64,000 nucleotides of DNA from Bacteroidaceae bacterium (lineage in GTDB: Bacteria > Bacteroidota > Bacteroidia > Bacteroidales > Bacteroidaceae): contig JAFZWQ010000032.1 of NCBI GenBank assembly GCA_017617235.1, positions 78,901 through 142,900 on the forward strand, in the 5' to 3' direction. Shown piece by piece: positions 26,213-34,677 of this stretch; positions within the stretch are counted from its first letter, which is position 1; each line of letters begins with the position of its first letter. Below the pieces are notes generated by a model. It worked only from the letters and a program-made list of their open reading frames with translations. It ran no database searches and was not told the DNA's origin. The translations under genes were made by a program, and so were the position numbers.

Positions 26213-27088
26213 ATGAAGAAGATATTTTTCCTGCTGGCTTCCGTGATGATACTGACAGCCTGTCAGAATGACAGCGAAGAGCAGCCCGCAACCAAAGGCG
26301 AGGGACGCCTGACGTTCCAAATCGTCAACTACGAACAGTTCAGTCTCGACGACGAGACCACACGTGGCACCGACGCCCTAACCATCGACTCACTCAGTTA
26401 TCTGGACATGGCTGTGTACGATGCTAATACAGATACGCTGGTCAGTCATCAGCATCAGGCGAAGGGTGCAAACGGCTACGCAACCTTCTCCGCCACCCTG
26501 CCCTACGGCAAATACAATGTTGTGCTGCTGGGCTACGAGGGAAGCCGTCAGGCCATCGTAACATCGCCGACAAACATCTGTTTCGCCGATGACTTTGTGC
26601 CGGACTTCTTCTACAAGACACTTGCCGTAACCATCGACAAGCCTGAAACGACAGCACAGAACGTGGCTCTGCAACGCTCTGTGGCAGCCTTCACCATCAA
26701 TAGTCAGGGACAGAACCCGGCGAACCTGGACTCGCTTGCCATCTCGAGTCAGGGCGGCAGCCACCATTTCAACGCCCTGACGGGCAAAGGCGCAACTGTC
26801 GAAGAGCGCACCTATACCTATAATATGTCCGGAAGGGCAGGAAAAAACTCGTTCCTCAACACGTTCTTCACGTTCCTGACAGAGGATGAATGCACCATGA
26901 ACTTCACGGCGACAGCTTATGATGCGCAGAAGAATGTGTTGCGCACACGCCAGTTCACGGATGTACCCATGAAGGTAAACCAACGCACACGCTACACGGG
27001 CAACTTCTTCACAGCCGACCAAAGCGCAGCCGGATTTACCCTGAGCCTCGACTACAAGAAATGGGAGGATAAAGACTTCAATTACTAA
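26213..27088 (+). CDS. FimB/Mfa2-family fimbrial anchor lipoprotein
   Basis: 291 residues from ATG 26213, 11 bases after the YihY stop. The lipoprotein signal ends in MILTACQNDSEEQ; acidic residues right after Cys fit surface display in Bacteroidetes. The body has the FimB/Mfa2 pattern (two beta domains, DSLSYLDMAVYDAN, TLPYGKYNVVLLGYEG, LQRSVAAFTIN). Such proteins anchor and limit short type V fimbriae. No FimA-like subunit gene is in the window, so it may serve a distant locus or have another surface role. Followed by two small linked genes. Confidence 0.85.
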   Translation: MKKIFFLLASVMILTACQNDSEEQPATKGEGRLTFQIVNYEQFSLDDETTRGTDALTIDSLSYLDMAVYDANTDTLVSHQHQAKGANGYATFSATLPYGKYNVVLLGYEGSRQAIVTSPTNICFADDFVPDFFYKTLAVTIDKPETTAQNVALQRSVAAFTINSQGQNPANLDSLAISSQGGSHHFNALTGKGATVEERTYTYNMSGRAGKNSFLNTFFTFLTEDECTMNFTATAYDAQKNVLRTRQFTDVPMKVNQRTRYTGNFFTADQSAAGFTLSLDYKKWEDKDFNY

Positions 27089-27093
27089 ACGAC

Positions 27094-27240
27094 ATGAGCA
27101 CCATACACTATATTTTGCTGGGTTGGCTGGCCTTCGATGCGTTGGTCTATGCCTACCTTTTCTACGACATCCACGCCGAGCATCTCGACATTCGCGGACG
27201 GGTGAATCGCATCTTCGAAGCCATCACCGAGGAAGAATGA
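27094..27240 (+). CDS. 48-residue single-span membrane protein
   Basis: ATG at 27094, five bases after the FimB/Mfa2 stop; it ends at TGA 27240, which overlaps the next start as ATGA. The protein has one membrane segment (IHYILLGWLAFDALVYAYLF) and a charged tail (HAEHLDIRGRVNRIFEAITEEE). I do not recognise it. Tight spacing on both sides and a sensible protein composition argue that it is real. Confidence 0.6.
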   Translation: MSTIHYILLGWLAFDALVYAYLFYDIHAEHLDIRGRVNRIFEAITEEE

Positions 27241-27785
27241 GCATTCCCAAGACACTGGGCCTTGCTTTCGCGTTCTGCATCCTCTACGCCTGCGAAAAAG
27301 TGGACGTAGATGCAGAGGATAACACCACAGACGTGGCATCCGTACGCCCCACCTCCCTTGGCGAAGGCACCCAGTCATCGCCCTACACCGTTCCGCAAAT
27401 CATCAACGAGCAAATCAGTACCGGCAACACGGTATGGGTCATCGGTTATGCCGTTGGCAGCACCTATCGCAGCATGAGTAATGCCCTGTTTGCTGCCGAA
27501 ACCACATACACATCGAACATACTGCTCGCAGAAAGCCCCTCGTGCACCAACACGTCAGCGTGCATCGCCATAGAGCTCACCACCACCGCCATCCAGCAAT
27601 CCCTCAGCCTTGCCTACCATCCCCAGGGATACCGCCAGTGCATCGTGGTATGCGGACAGATTGGACGCTATTTCGGACAACCCGGCATCCGTAACACAAA
27701 AAGCGGCTATTGGCTCCCCGACTTCGACACATCCGTTCTCGACCCCTCCCCTACCGAATGGGACGAGCAAGACATGCAATACTAA
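27237..27785 (+). CDS. DUF6359 lipoprotein (OB-fold-like)
   Basis: 182 residues from ATG 27237, which overlaps the stop of the 48-residue gene. The lipoprotein signal ends in CILYACEKVDVDAEDN, again with acidic residues after Cys as in surface-exposed lipoproteins. The body carries the DUF6359 signature SPYTVPQIINEQ and TVWVIGYAVGS. Function unknown; related domains resemble OB folds. It ends the three-gene group beginning with the FimB/Mfa2 gene. The 263 bases that follow hold a palindrome array and a terminator. Confidence 0.8.
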   Translation: MSIPKTLGLAFAFCILYACEKVDVDAEDNTTDVASVRPTSLGEGTQSSPYTVPQIINEQISTGNTVWVIGYAVGSTYRSMSNALFAAETTYTSNILLAESPSCTNTSACIAIELTTTAIQQSLSLAYHPQGYRQCIVVCGQIGRYFGQPGIRNTKSGYWLPDFDTSVLDPSPTEWDEQDMQY

Positions 27786-27854
27786 GCAACACAATACGCA
27801 ACCTCGTTCGAGACGACACTTCGCCTAAGCCGAAGCGACACATCGTTCGCAGCT

Positions 27855-27918
27855 GTGCCATACTATGGAACAAAGTTGTGCCATACTATGGAACAGATGT
27901 GTGCCATACTATGGCACA
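27855..27918. repeat. Three 18-bp palindromic units at 23-bp spacing
   Basis: GTGCCATACTATGGAACA occurs at 27855 and 27878, and GTGCCATACTATGGCACA at 27901, exactly 23 bp apart. The third copy, with the preceding T, is TGTGCCATA-C-TATGGCACA, a perfect palindrome around one base. The period is not a multiple of three, so this is not a protein repeat. Confidence 0.85.
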
Positions 27919-27993
27919 AACACACGCCACGTATGGCTCCTTCCTCCGCCAGCCGTGATTCCGCCGCAAGCTCGAACGAAGTTCAAAATGAGA

Positions 27994-28028
27994 GAATCCC
28001 ACGACTGCGAGAGGCGGCCGTGGGATTC
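27994..28028 (-). terminator. Terminator of the CotH/T9SS cargo gene
   Basis: GAATCCCACG (27994-28003) pairs perfectly with CGTGGGATTC (28019-28028). On the minus strand it is followed by TCTCATTTTG. It lies about 20 bases past the stop at 28049. Confidence 0.7.
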
Positions 28029-28048
28029 ATTGTTGGGACGGGGTGTGT

Positions 28049-31000
28049 TTACTTCACCATGACACTGCGGGTAGTGCCGTTGCTGTAGCGGATGATGTTG
28101 ATGCCACGCTGCATTCTGGGAATGCGGCGGCCGCTCATGTCGTAAATCTTGTATTCGACATTGTTGGCTATGACATTAATGCCATCCGTATAGCTGGCAT
28201 AGATGACGAGGTCGTGTGCCGGCATTGTCTCCGGAACATCCAGCCACTCTATCAGTGTGTAGCGCTCGCTGTTCAGGGATTCGGGCAGAGGAATTGCAGC
28301 ACCGAAGTCCACCGTAGCTGTTGTCAGCACCTCTTCGCCATACATAAATGTTACGGTATAGCTGTTGATGGCGAACGAGCCCGTTACGGTTACGTCGTTG
28401 GCAGGCATCGTGGCGGGAATCTCGCTCCAGCCGCTGAAGGTGTAACCCTCCTTAGTGGGTGCAGCCTCAGGAGTGATGGCTGCATTGTAGGCCACGCTAT
28501 CGGTCTTGTAAACCTCGCCATCCACCATATAGGTAACGGCATAGGTGTTGACGGTGAACGAACCCGTTACGGTTACATCGTTGGCAGGCATCGTGGCGGG
28601 AATCTCGCTCCAGCCGCTGAAGGTATAGCCTTCCTTGGTGGGTGCAGCCTCAGGAGTGATGGCACTACCCTCCTCTACATCGTAGCTCTTGTATTCAACA
28701 TCATCCACCTTGTAGGTCAGGGTGTATTCGTTGACAATACCCGTTGTGGCATCGAAGTAACGTTCATAGTCCTGTGCCTGATAGTCGGCAAAGGGCTTGC
28801 CTGCGTCGCGGCATGATGCTACGGCCAGGTCTTCAATCCAAGAGCGTCCACCAGAATCGTCGGTTGCATCGATTTCGAAGGTAAAGGTCTGTCCCTGCTT
28901 CAGTTTGACGAAGAAGTCCAGCGTCTGGGGCTCTTTTCCTTTGACACCGTCAATCTCCTTTGTGCCATAGGCTTTCTCGAACATGTAAGAGGCCTGGTTG
29001 CACTTAAACTTATTGTTCAGTACGCGACTGCGCATATACAGCGTGTTGGTCTGGTCGCTCTTGTCGCGGTGTACCGTCATCGTGGCAAAATAATAGCCGT
29101 CGGCAGGAGCCGTGAAGGCAATGGCGGGTGAAGCCTGATTCCCATTGGAGTTCAGAGGATGGATGTTACCCTTGTCCGTTACGAAGCAATATTCCACGTT
29201 GGTGTACCAAGCAGTGCCATTAGAGGATTTAGCCTTTGAGTTGTTGGTGTCGAAAGTGGTAAACTTGGTGTATTTGCCATCGGCAGCTGTGTAGCGATAG
29301 AAGCCCCAAGGCGTGTCGTTGTTCAAGGCGAAATCAGCAGCAGCTGTGGCATTGCTGGCACCCTCGAGCGTCTGGAACAGGTGATAGTTGCCTTCGGCAT
29401 CGAAATTGATGGGAGTATTATCGTCGTCACCACCTACAGCATCGAAGAAGCGCTCGTAAGCCTTGGCCTCGGCCAACGTGAAGGGGTTACCAGCGGTGCG
29501 GACAGATGCCACAGCCAGGTCTGTAATATACGAGCGGCCCGAAGCATCGGTTCCAGCCGTATAGTTCTCAAGCTCGATGGTGAAACGGGCACCCTGCTTC
29601 ATGCGGATGTAGAAGTCGAGTGTCTGAAGCCCTGTTCCATTACCACCGTCGATTGCAGGTGTACCAAAGGCTTTGGCAAACATGAAGCTATCCTTGCTGC
29701 ACGTCATCTCCTCGCCTTCCATATATCGACTGCGCAAATACAAATCTGTGTTAACACCCGACTTGTCGCGATGTATGGTGACGGTGGCAAAGTAAATGCC
29801 ATCCTGAGGAGCCGTGAAGGCTATAGCAGGCGAGGCCTCGGGCAGAGCGTGGATGTTACCGTTCTCAGACAAGAACACGTACTCCGATTTTGAATACCAG
29901 GAATTGCCATTGGCGGATTTTGCCTTTGAACTGTTGGCATCGAAGGTTGTGAACTTGGCATAGGTCCCATCTGCTACGGTGTAGCGATAGAAGCCCCAAG
30001 GCTGGTCATCGTTCTTCGAGAAATCGGCACTGGCAGTAGCCTTGCTGGCACCATCAAGCGTCTGGAACAAGTGGTAGTTACCCTCTGCATCGAAATCGAT
30101 GGGATCTACGATGATGCGGCTCTCCTCGACGGCCTTCCACGCACGTTCCATATAATATATATAGGTATGCATGAGGTTCACATTCAGCTTATTCGCCTCA
30201 ACTACAGCCTTGGCTTCGGCAATAATGGCAGCCAGTTTGTTCACACTGGCCTGACTAACCTGACCAGGAGCCGTACCTGCAGTTTCGCCAGCCAACAGTG
30301 CCTCGTATTTGGCAATCTCTGTATTCAGCACCTCGTAGATGTCACCCACATTCCAGACCTCGTCCGAATTGAAGTCGGCAGGCATGATAATCCACTGGCG
30401 GTTCTGACTGGTGTAGTTCTTCTCGTTGCTCTCCCAGTTGATGAGCTTGGTACCGGCATCGGAACTACCACCACTTACATTTGCCGTACATTCGTATTTC
30501 TTGTTGATGATGTTGTAGTAGCTGGATTCGTCGCTGGCCAGTACAATCTTCCACAGTTGCGCCTCGTCCTCAGCATTGGGCTGCACGATGTTCAACTGGG
30601 TGTTCAGATTGCCATCAGGAGCATTCAGCGCCAGTCCGCTGGCACGATTGATGAACTGGTAGGCATCGCCCACCTGACGGATGGCCCACTGTTGTGTCCA
30701 GCGGGTGGTATCGTTGGGCCACAGATAGGCCAAACTGCCCTCGGTCAAGGCTTCGTCTGTAACGTCGAACAACGTCTTTACACCCACGCTCTGAACACGG
30801 TAGTAGTTGTTGACATTCAGTTCGAACTCACGAGCGTCGTCATCATAAGTAGCATTGGCTCGCTCCGTCAGTTCCTTGTCCAGATAAGCGAAGTGCTGGG
30901 TAAGGAACGTCTTCAGGTCGGTAATGTACTCACCATAGGTGTCGTGCATCACCACTTCGTTATACACCTTGGTGTTGATGCCGTATTTCTCGAAATTCAG

Positions 31001-32104
31001 ATTGGCAGAAGGTGTCAGCAGCGTTTCCAGACTGTCCACAGCATGCAGCAGGTGAGCCTCGATGCCAGCCGTGCGCAGTTCGTTGTAGCGACGCAGGATG
31101 AGTTGACGGAACCAGGGGTCGCGCCACATGCGTGTGAACCACGAGCGGCAGACGCCCGTATTGATGTCCACAATCATGCGCTCGGTGGTATTGTTGCCAC
31201 GTGTGTCGTTGTTGTAGGCAATGTCATAGTCCCACAGCGGACCGAAGTACATCTTCTGGTCATTGGGACGTTTATAGAGATAAGTGCTCCAGAAGCCGTC
31301 GTAGTTGGCACTCATTTCCGTACATACATACAGGTTTGCCAACGAAACGGAATCCACCAGTTTGCGATAACCCTTTTCTTCGTCCTTGAAGTCCTTGCTG
31401 AACAGGGCCGATTCGAAGCTGTCTAACCATGATTTAACATAGTTGGCCTGTGCTGTCGTTACCTCGCCATCCTTGGGCTTGTGGATACGCACGGGTACGC
31501 TCTTAAGAGTAGTAGTCACGTATTTGTGGTCCTTCCATCCATCGGCCTCCAGGAAAAAGCCCTCGCTGGGTTCTTCGTCATCGCCCGGGGTCTCGATATC
31601 CAGTCGGCCCGACTCCACATCGGGATGGTCGGTAATCTGGTAGTTACCAATATATTCGCCGTTAAGCACCACATCCACGAAACGCGCACCTGGGCTGAAT
31701 TCCATGCCAGCAAAACGTCCCATGATGTCTGTGGTCAGCGCATTGCGAATCAGGCTCTTGTCGAAATGATTGGCCATCAGCACCCAGTTCTTGTCGGACA
31801 CGCCCTTTTCGCCCAGGAGGGCAACCTTATCCGAGAACTTCACGCGATAGGCTTTCTTCGTGGCACCAGCGTTGCTGAAAGTGGAGTTTCCACGGCAACG
31901 AATCTTCATGTCCGAAAGGACCTCTTTTTGTTCACCGTCTACCAACGTCCATGTACCATCGATAAACGTTTTCTTCGTTGTAACGGCTGCACCATTCTTG
32001 GTCTCGATATAGACCGTAGGCAGGTTCGTCAGTTGCTTATACTCCTGTGCAAACATGGGCAATGCCAAGAACATAAGCAGTAAGGAAAGTAAATGTCGTT
32101 TCAT
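28049..32104 (-). CDS. Large secreted CotH-kinase multidomain protein, T9SS cargo
   Basis: 1351 residues. Signal peptide (LLSLLLMFLALPMFAQ). Residues about 25-400 are a CotH-like kinase domain (GPLWDYDIAYNND near 290). About 430-540 look like a ricin-type beta-trefoil (WAIRQVGDAYQFINRASGLAL). Two similar modules of about 230 residues begin with NYHLFQTL near 675 and 903. Three InlB-type (Listeria-Bacteroides) repeats of 61 residues lie at about 1125-1305 (EGYTFSGWSEIPATMPAND). The last 40 residues (KIYDMSGRRIPRMQRG ... SVMVK) are a T9SS type-A sorting domain. It should be displayed or released at the surface, perhaps phosphorylating or binding glycans; the substrate is unknown. Single gene with its own promoter and terminator. 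Confidence 0.85.
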   Translation of the reverse strand: MKRHLLSLLLMFLALPMFAQEYKQLTNLPTVYIETKNGAAVTTKKTFIDGTWTLVDGEQKEVLSDMKIRCRGNSTFSNAGATKKAYRVKFSDKVALLGEKGVSDKNWVLMANHFDKSLIRNALTTDIMGRFAGMEFSPGARFVDVVLNGEYIGNYQITDHPDVESGRLDIETPGDDEEPSEGFFLEADGWKDHKYVTTTLKSVPVRIHKPKDGEVTTAQANYVKSWLDSFESALFSKDFKDEEKGYRKLVDSVSLANLYVCTEMSANYDGFWSTYLYKRPNDQKMYFGPLWDYDIAYNNDTRGNNTTERMIVDINTGVCRSWFTRMWRDPWFRQLILRRYNELRTAGIEAHLLHAVDSLETLLTPSANLNFEKYGINTKVYNEVVMHDTYGEYITDLKTFLTQHFAYLDKELTERANATYDDDAREFELNVNNYYRVQSVGVKTLFDVTDEALTEGSLAYLWPNDTTRWTQQWAIRQVGDAYQFINRASGLALNAPDGNLNTQLNIVQPNAEDEAQLWKIVLASDESSYYNIINKKYECTANVSGGSSDAGTKLINWESNEKNYTSQNRQWIIMPADFNSDEVWNVGDIYEVLNTEIAKYEALLAGETAGTAPGQVSQASVNKLAAIIAEAKAVVEANKLNVNLMHTYIYYMERAWKAVEESRIIVDPIDFDAEGNYHLFQTLDGASKATASADFSKNDDQPWGFYRYTVADGTYAKFTTFDANSSKAKSANGNSWYSKSEYVFLSENGNIHALPEASPAIAFTAPQDGIYFATVTIHRDKSGVNTDLYLRSRYMEGEEMTCSKDSFMFAKAFGTPAIDGGNGTGLQTLDFYIRMKQGARFTIELENYTAGTDASGRSYITDLAVASVRTAGNPFTLAEAKAYERFFDAVGGDDDNTPINFDAEGNYHLFQTLEGASNATAAADFALNNDTPWGFYRYTAADGKYTKFTTFDTNNSKAKSSNGTAWYTNVEYCFVTDKGNIHPLNSNGNQASPAIAFTAPADGYYFATMTVHRDKSDQTNTLYMRSRVLNNKFKCNQASYMFEKAYGTKEIDGVKGKEPQTLDFFVKLKQGQTFTFEIDATDDSGGRSWIEDLAVASCRDAGKPFADYQAQDYERYFDATTGIVNEYTLTYKVDDVEYKSYDVEEGSAITPEAAPTKEGYTFSGWSEIPATMPANDVTVTGSFTVNTYAVTYMVDGEVYKTDSVAYNAAITPEAAPTKEGYTFSGWSEIPATMPANDVTVTGSFAINSYTVTFMYGEEVLTTATVDFGAAIPLPESLNSERYTLIEWLDVPETMPAHDLVIYASYTDGINVIANNVEYKIYDMSGRRIPRMQRGINIIRYSNGTTRSVMVK
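28372..28660. repeat. Near-identical 183-bp InlB-repeat DNA
   Basis: The stretch starting near 28372 recurs 183 bp (61 codons) later with only a few silent-looking changes. It encodes the first two InlB-type repeats of the CotH protein and could recombine. Confidence 0.7.
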
Positions 32105-32160
32105 GATTAAAGTTAATTAAAAACCATATGTTTATTCGCGTTTTTTCGGTTTCCTGCACA

Positions 32161-32191
32161 CAAAGTTAACATATTCACCAGTCATATGCAA
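32161..32191 (-). promoter_or_regulatory. Promoter of the CotH/T9SS cargo gene
   Basis: Minus strand CTTG (TTG at 32189-32191), 20 bases, TAACTTTG (32161-32168). The leader is about 50 bases. Confidence 0.65.
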
Positions 32192-32208
32192 GAATGTAGA
32201 ACTTTTTA

Positions 32209-32240
32209 TTTGGCCGTTCTATCACTAATTCGTATTTTTG
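32209..32240 (+). promoter_or_regulatory. Promoter of the MBOAT-SGNH operon
   Basis: TTTG (32209-32212), 20 bases, TATTTTTG (32233-32240). It rules out the in-frame ATG at 32238 as the start of the MBOAT gene and supports ATG 32268. Confidence 0.7.
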
Positions 32241-32267
32241 CATTCTAAACAACTTCTACTCCCGTTC

Positions 32268-33671
32268 ATGGCTTTTACAAGTTTAACATTCGGTATCTTC
32301 CTGCCTCTGGTATTCGCGTTGTACTGGGCATTGCGCCATCGTCTGTGCTATCAGAATGTGTTGATAGTAGTGGCCAGCTATATTTTCTACGGATGGTGGG
32401 ATTGGCGCTTCCTTTCTCTCATCGCTATTACTTCTGCCGCCAGCTATGCCAGTGGTATAGCCCTAAGCCATTTTGATAAACGTCCTCGCACACGTCGCAT
32501 TATTACAATCAGTAATATTGTACTGAATCTCGGCATCTTAGGAGTTTTCAAATACTTCAACTTCTTTGCGGAATCCTTTTCCTGTCTGCTCACAGCTTTC
32601 GGCTTGAAGGCCGATACGCCCACCCTAAACCTTATCCTCCCCGTGGGCATCAGTTTCTACACTTTCCAGGCACTAAGTTACACCATTGACGTGCATCGTC
32701 GTCAGCTGAAAGCCACACGCGACATTGTGGCATTCTTTGCCTACATCAGCTTTTTCCCCCAGCTCGTAGCCGGTCCCATTGAACGAGCCACCCACTTGTT
32801 GCCTCAAATGCTTCAGCCACGCACCTTCAATCATACCATAGCCGTGGATGGTTTGCGTCAAATGCTATGGGGATTCTTCAAGAAAATGGTGGTAGCCGAC
32901 ACTTGTGCTATGGCTGTGGATATTATTTGGCAGTCACCTGGAGAACAGAGTGCGCTGGTTTTAGCCATTGGGGCATTCCTTTTCGCCATACAAATCTATG
33001 GTGATTTCTCAGGATATTCCGATATTGCCGTTGGCTGTGCACACCTCTTCGGTATCGACCTTATGCAAAATTTTCGAACACCGTATTTTTCCCGTTCGTT
33101 GGCGGATTTCTGGAGACGTTGGCACATTTCTCTAATGACCTGGTTGCGCGACTATGTATACATACCGCTTGGCGGCAGCCATTGTTCGCGAAAGCTTCAG
33201 TTGCGCAACACCCTGGTCGTATTTCTCTTAAGCGGACTTTGGCACGGAGCTGCATGGACATTCATCCTATGGGGATTATATCATGGCCTGCTCGTCAGTG
33301 TCGAAAAGGCGTTGTTTGGCCGCAAATCGTCCGTTCTGCAACTCCCCCTTACCTTCCTGTTGGTCTGTATCGGCTGGATTATCTTCAGAGCCGACAATCT
33401 GCAGACTCTTATGGACTATCTAACAGGCCTGACTTACTTGGAAACATTTACAGACATCCATAGCCTGACGATGGGTAAAACGGCCATACTGTGGAGCGTT
33501 TTCCTGCTGGCAGCAGAATGGTTGGGAAGAAAAGGCCGACATGCGTTAGACCTGACAAATCGCGGTATTCTCTCATACACAGCTGTGCGCTGGGCCGTTT
33601 ACTACCTACTGTTGATACTCATTGTCTTCTGGCATGGAGAGCAACAGACCTTCATCTATTTCCAATTCTAA
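32268..33671 (+). CDS. Membrane-bound O-acyltransferase (MBOAT, AlgI/DltB-like)
   Basis: 467 residues from ATG 32268, chosen because the promoter lies just upstream. About 11 membrane segments. Family hallmarks: IFYGWWDWRFLSLI, PVGISFYTFQALSYTIDVHR, YFSRSLADFWRRWHISLMTWLRDYVYIPLGG, and the catalytic histidine in SGLWHGAAWTFILWG at about residue 326. Members move acyl groups across the inner membrane to modify cell-surface glycans. The SGNH-type gene follows one base after the stop, giving the usual MBOAT plus periplasmic esterase pair. The acceptor glycan is unknown. Confidence 0.93.
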   Translation: MAFTSLTFGIFLPLVFALYWALRHRLCYQNVLIVVASYIFYGWWDWRFLSLIAITSAASYASGIALSHFDKRPRTRRIITISNIVLNLGILGVFKYFNFFAESFSCLLTAFGLKADTPTLNLILPVGISFYTFQALSYTIDVHRRQLKATRDIVAFFAYISFFPQLVAGPIERATHLLPQMLQPRTFNHTIAVDGLRQMLWGFFKKMVVADTCAMAVDIIWQSPGEQSALVLAIGAFLFAIQIYGDFSGYSDIAVGCAHLFGIDLMQNFRTPYFSRSLADFWRRWHISLMTWLRDYVYIPLGGSHCSRKLQLRNTLVVFLLSGLWHGAAWTFILWGLYHGLLVSVEKALFGRKSSVLQLPLTFLLVCIGWIIFRADNLQTLMDYLTGLTYLETFTDIHSLTMGKTAILWSVFLLAAEWLGRKGRHALDLTNRGILSYTAVRWAVYYLLLILIVFWHGEQQTFIYFQF

Positions 33672-33672
33672 T

Positions 33673-34614
33673 ATGAGACGCTTCCTTTTACGTTTATCTC
33701 TGTTCCTTCTCCCCATCTGCATCGTTACTGTCGCTGCCGAGATTTATGTGCGCCATATTCCAAACAGCTACCGTATCAAGCAACAACTTCTGGACAGTAT
33801 GGGTGACAGTGTGGAGACCATTATACTAGGCAACAGTCATGCCTATAGCGGTATACGCCCCGAACTTCTTCCAGGTATAAGCATCAATTTGGCGAATGTC
33901 TCACAAACTACAAATCTAGATTTGATTCTTCTAAAACAATGCATCCAACGTTACCCAAACTTGCATAATGTTATCGCAGTATTCGACAACTCAAATCTAT
34001 GCGACAAACACATGGAAGAGACTGACGAATGGTTCCGCATCACCTATTATACCTTATATATGAAACGGCTGGGCGGACACAATCCCTGGCTCTCGCGCTA
34101 CGGTCTTGAACTATTACATTTCCAAAGTTTCCAAGGCAAAATAAAAAAATGGCTTCAACAGCATCGCCCCGACTGTACTCCTCTTGGTTGGGATACCGAT
34201 AATAGTTGGGCTGCCCTCAGAGATTTGGAAGCAGAGCGTGCACAACATCAAACTGTGGCCGAATGGGATAGTCTGAGGACTTTAAACACTCTTGGTCGGC
34301 ACAAAATACAGGACGAATCGGCTGTCGAACAGAACATTTGCGACATCGAGCAGATAGCACAACTCTGCCAACAACATGGCATACGTCTGCTGCTACTCTG
34401 TACCCCCGTGCGGCCTGACTACGCTTCTGGGATTCCGGCTCGACAGCAACAGCTCATCCAGCAGACGCATAAGACCTGCAGCAAACGCTATGGTGCCATA
34501 TCCATTGACCTCAGCCGCGATACCACCTTTACGGATTCCGAGTACTTCGACCCCGACCATTTAACCCATGCCGGAGCAACACACCTTACCCGCATCCTGA
34601 ACAAAAAGATATGA
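33673..34614 (+). CDS. SGNH-type acyltransferase partner (DltD/AlgJ-like)
   Basis: 313 residues from ATG 33673; an in-frame ATG at 33622 lies inside the MBOAT gene. An N-terminal membrane anchor (LFLLPICIVTVAAEIYV) leaves the rest in the periplasm. The GNSHAYSGI motif at about residue 52 provides the nucleophilic serine and DPDHLTHAG near 296 the Asp/His pair, the SGNH pattern. It probably takes the acyl group delivered by the MBOAT protein and places it on the target polymer. Codon use is more A/T-rich than in the MBOAT gene. Closed by the hairpin at 34619-34650. Confidence 0.8.
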   Translation: MRRFLLRLSLFLLPICIVTVAAEIYVRHIPNSYRIKQQLLDSMGDSVETIILGNSHAYSGIRPELLPGISINLANVSQTTNLDLILLKQCIQRYPNLHNVIAVFDNSNLCDKHMEETDEWFRITYYTLYMKRLGGHNPWLSRYGLELLHFQSFQGKIKKWLQQHRPDCTPLGWDTDNSWAALRDLEAERAQHQTVAEWDSLRTLNTLGRHKIQDESAVEQNICDIEQIAQLCQQHGIRLLLLCTPVRPDYASGIPARQQQLIQQTHKTCSKRYGAISIDLSRDTTFTDSEYFDPDHLTHAGATHLTRILNKKI

Positions 34615-34618
34615 AAGT

Positions 34619-34650
34619 AAGAGGGTCGCAGCGAATGCCACGACCCTCTT
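34619..34650. terminator. Shared convergent terminator
   Basis: AAGAGGGTCG (34619-34628) and CGACCCTCTT (34641-34650) form a perfect 10-bp stem. It sits between the SGNH gene and the convergent gene ending at 34678 and can serve both strands, though T runs are short. Confidence 0.65.
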
Positions 34651-34677
34651 GCATATCCACAATTTGTGGGAGTTTCC

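Noticed and set aside
26390-27022. 210-residue open frame on the minus strand
   Set aside because: It is antisense to the FimB/Mfa2 gene, whose lipobox and domain pattern are clear.
27855-27918. CRISPR array
   Set aside because: Units are 23 bp apart with only 5 bases between 18-bp copies; there are no spacers and no cas genes.
27855-28088. Overlapping small frames with repeated CHTMEQ/CAILW-like peptides
   Set aside because: They are the 23-bp palindromes read in successive frames; a period that is not a multiple of three cannot be a protein repeat.
28372-28660. Non-coding tandem repeat
   Set aside because: The 183-bp repeat is in frame and encodes InlB-type domains of the CotH protein.
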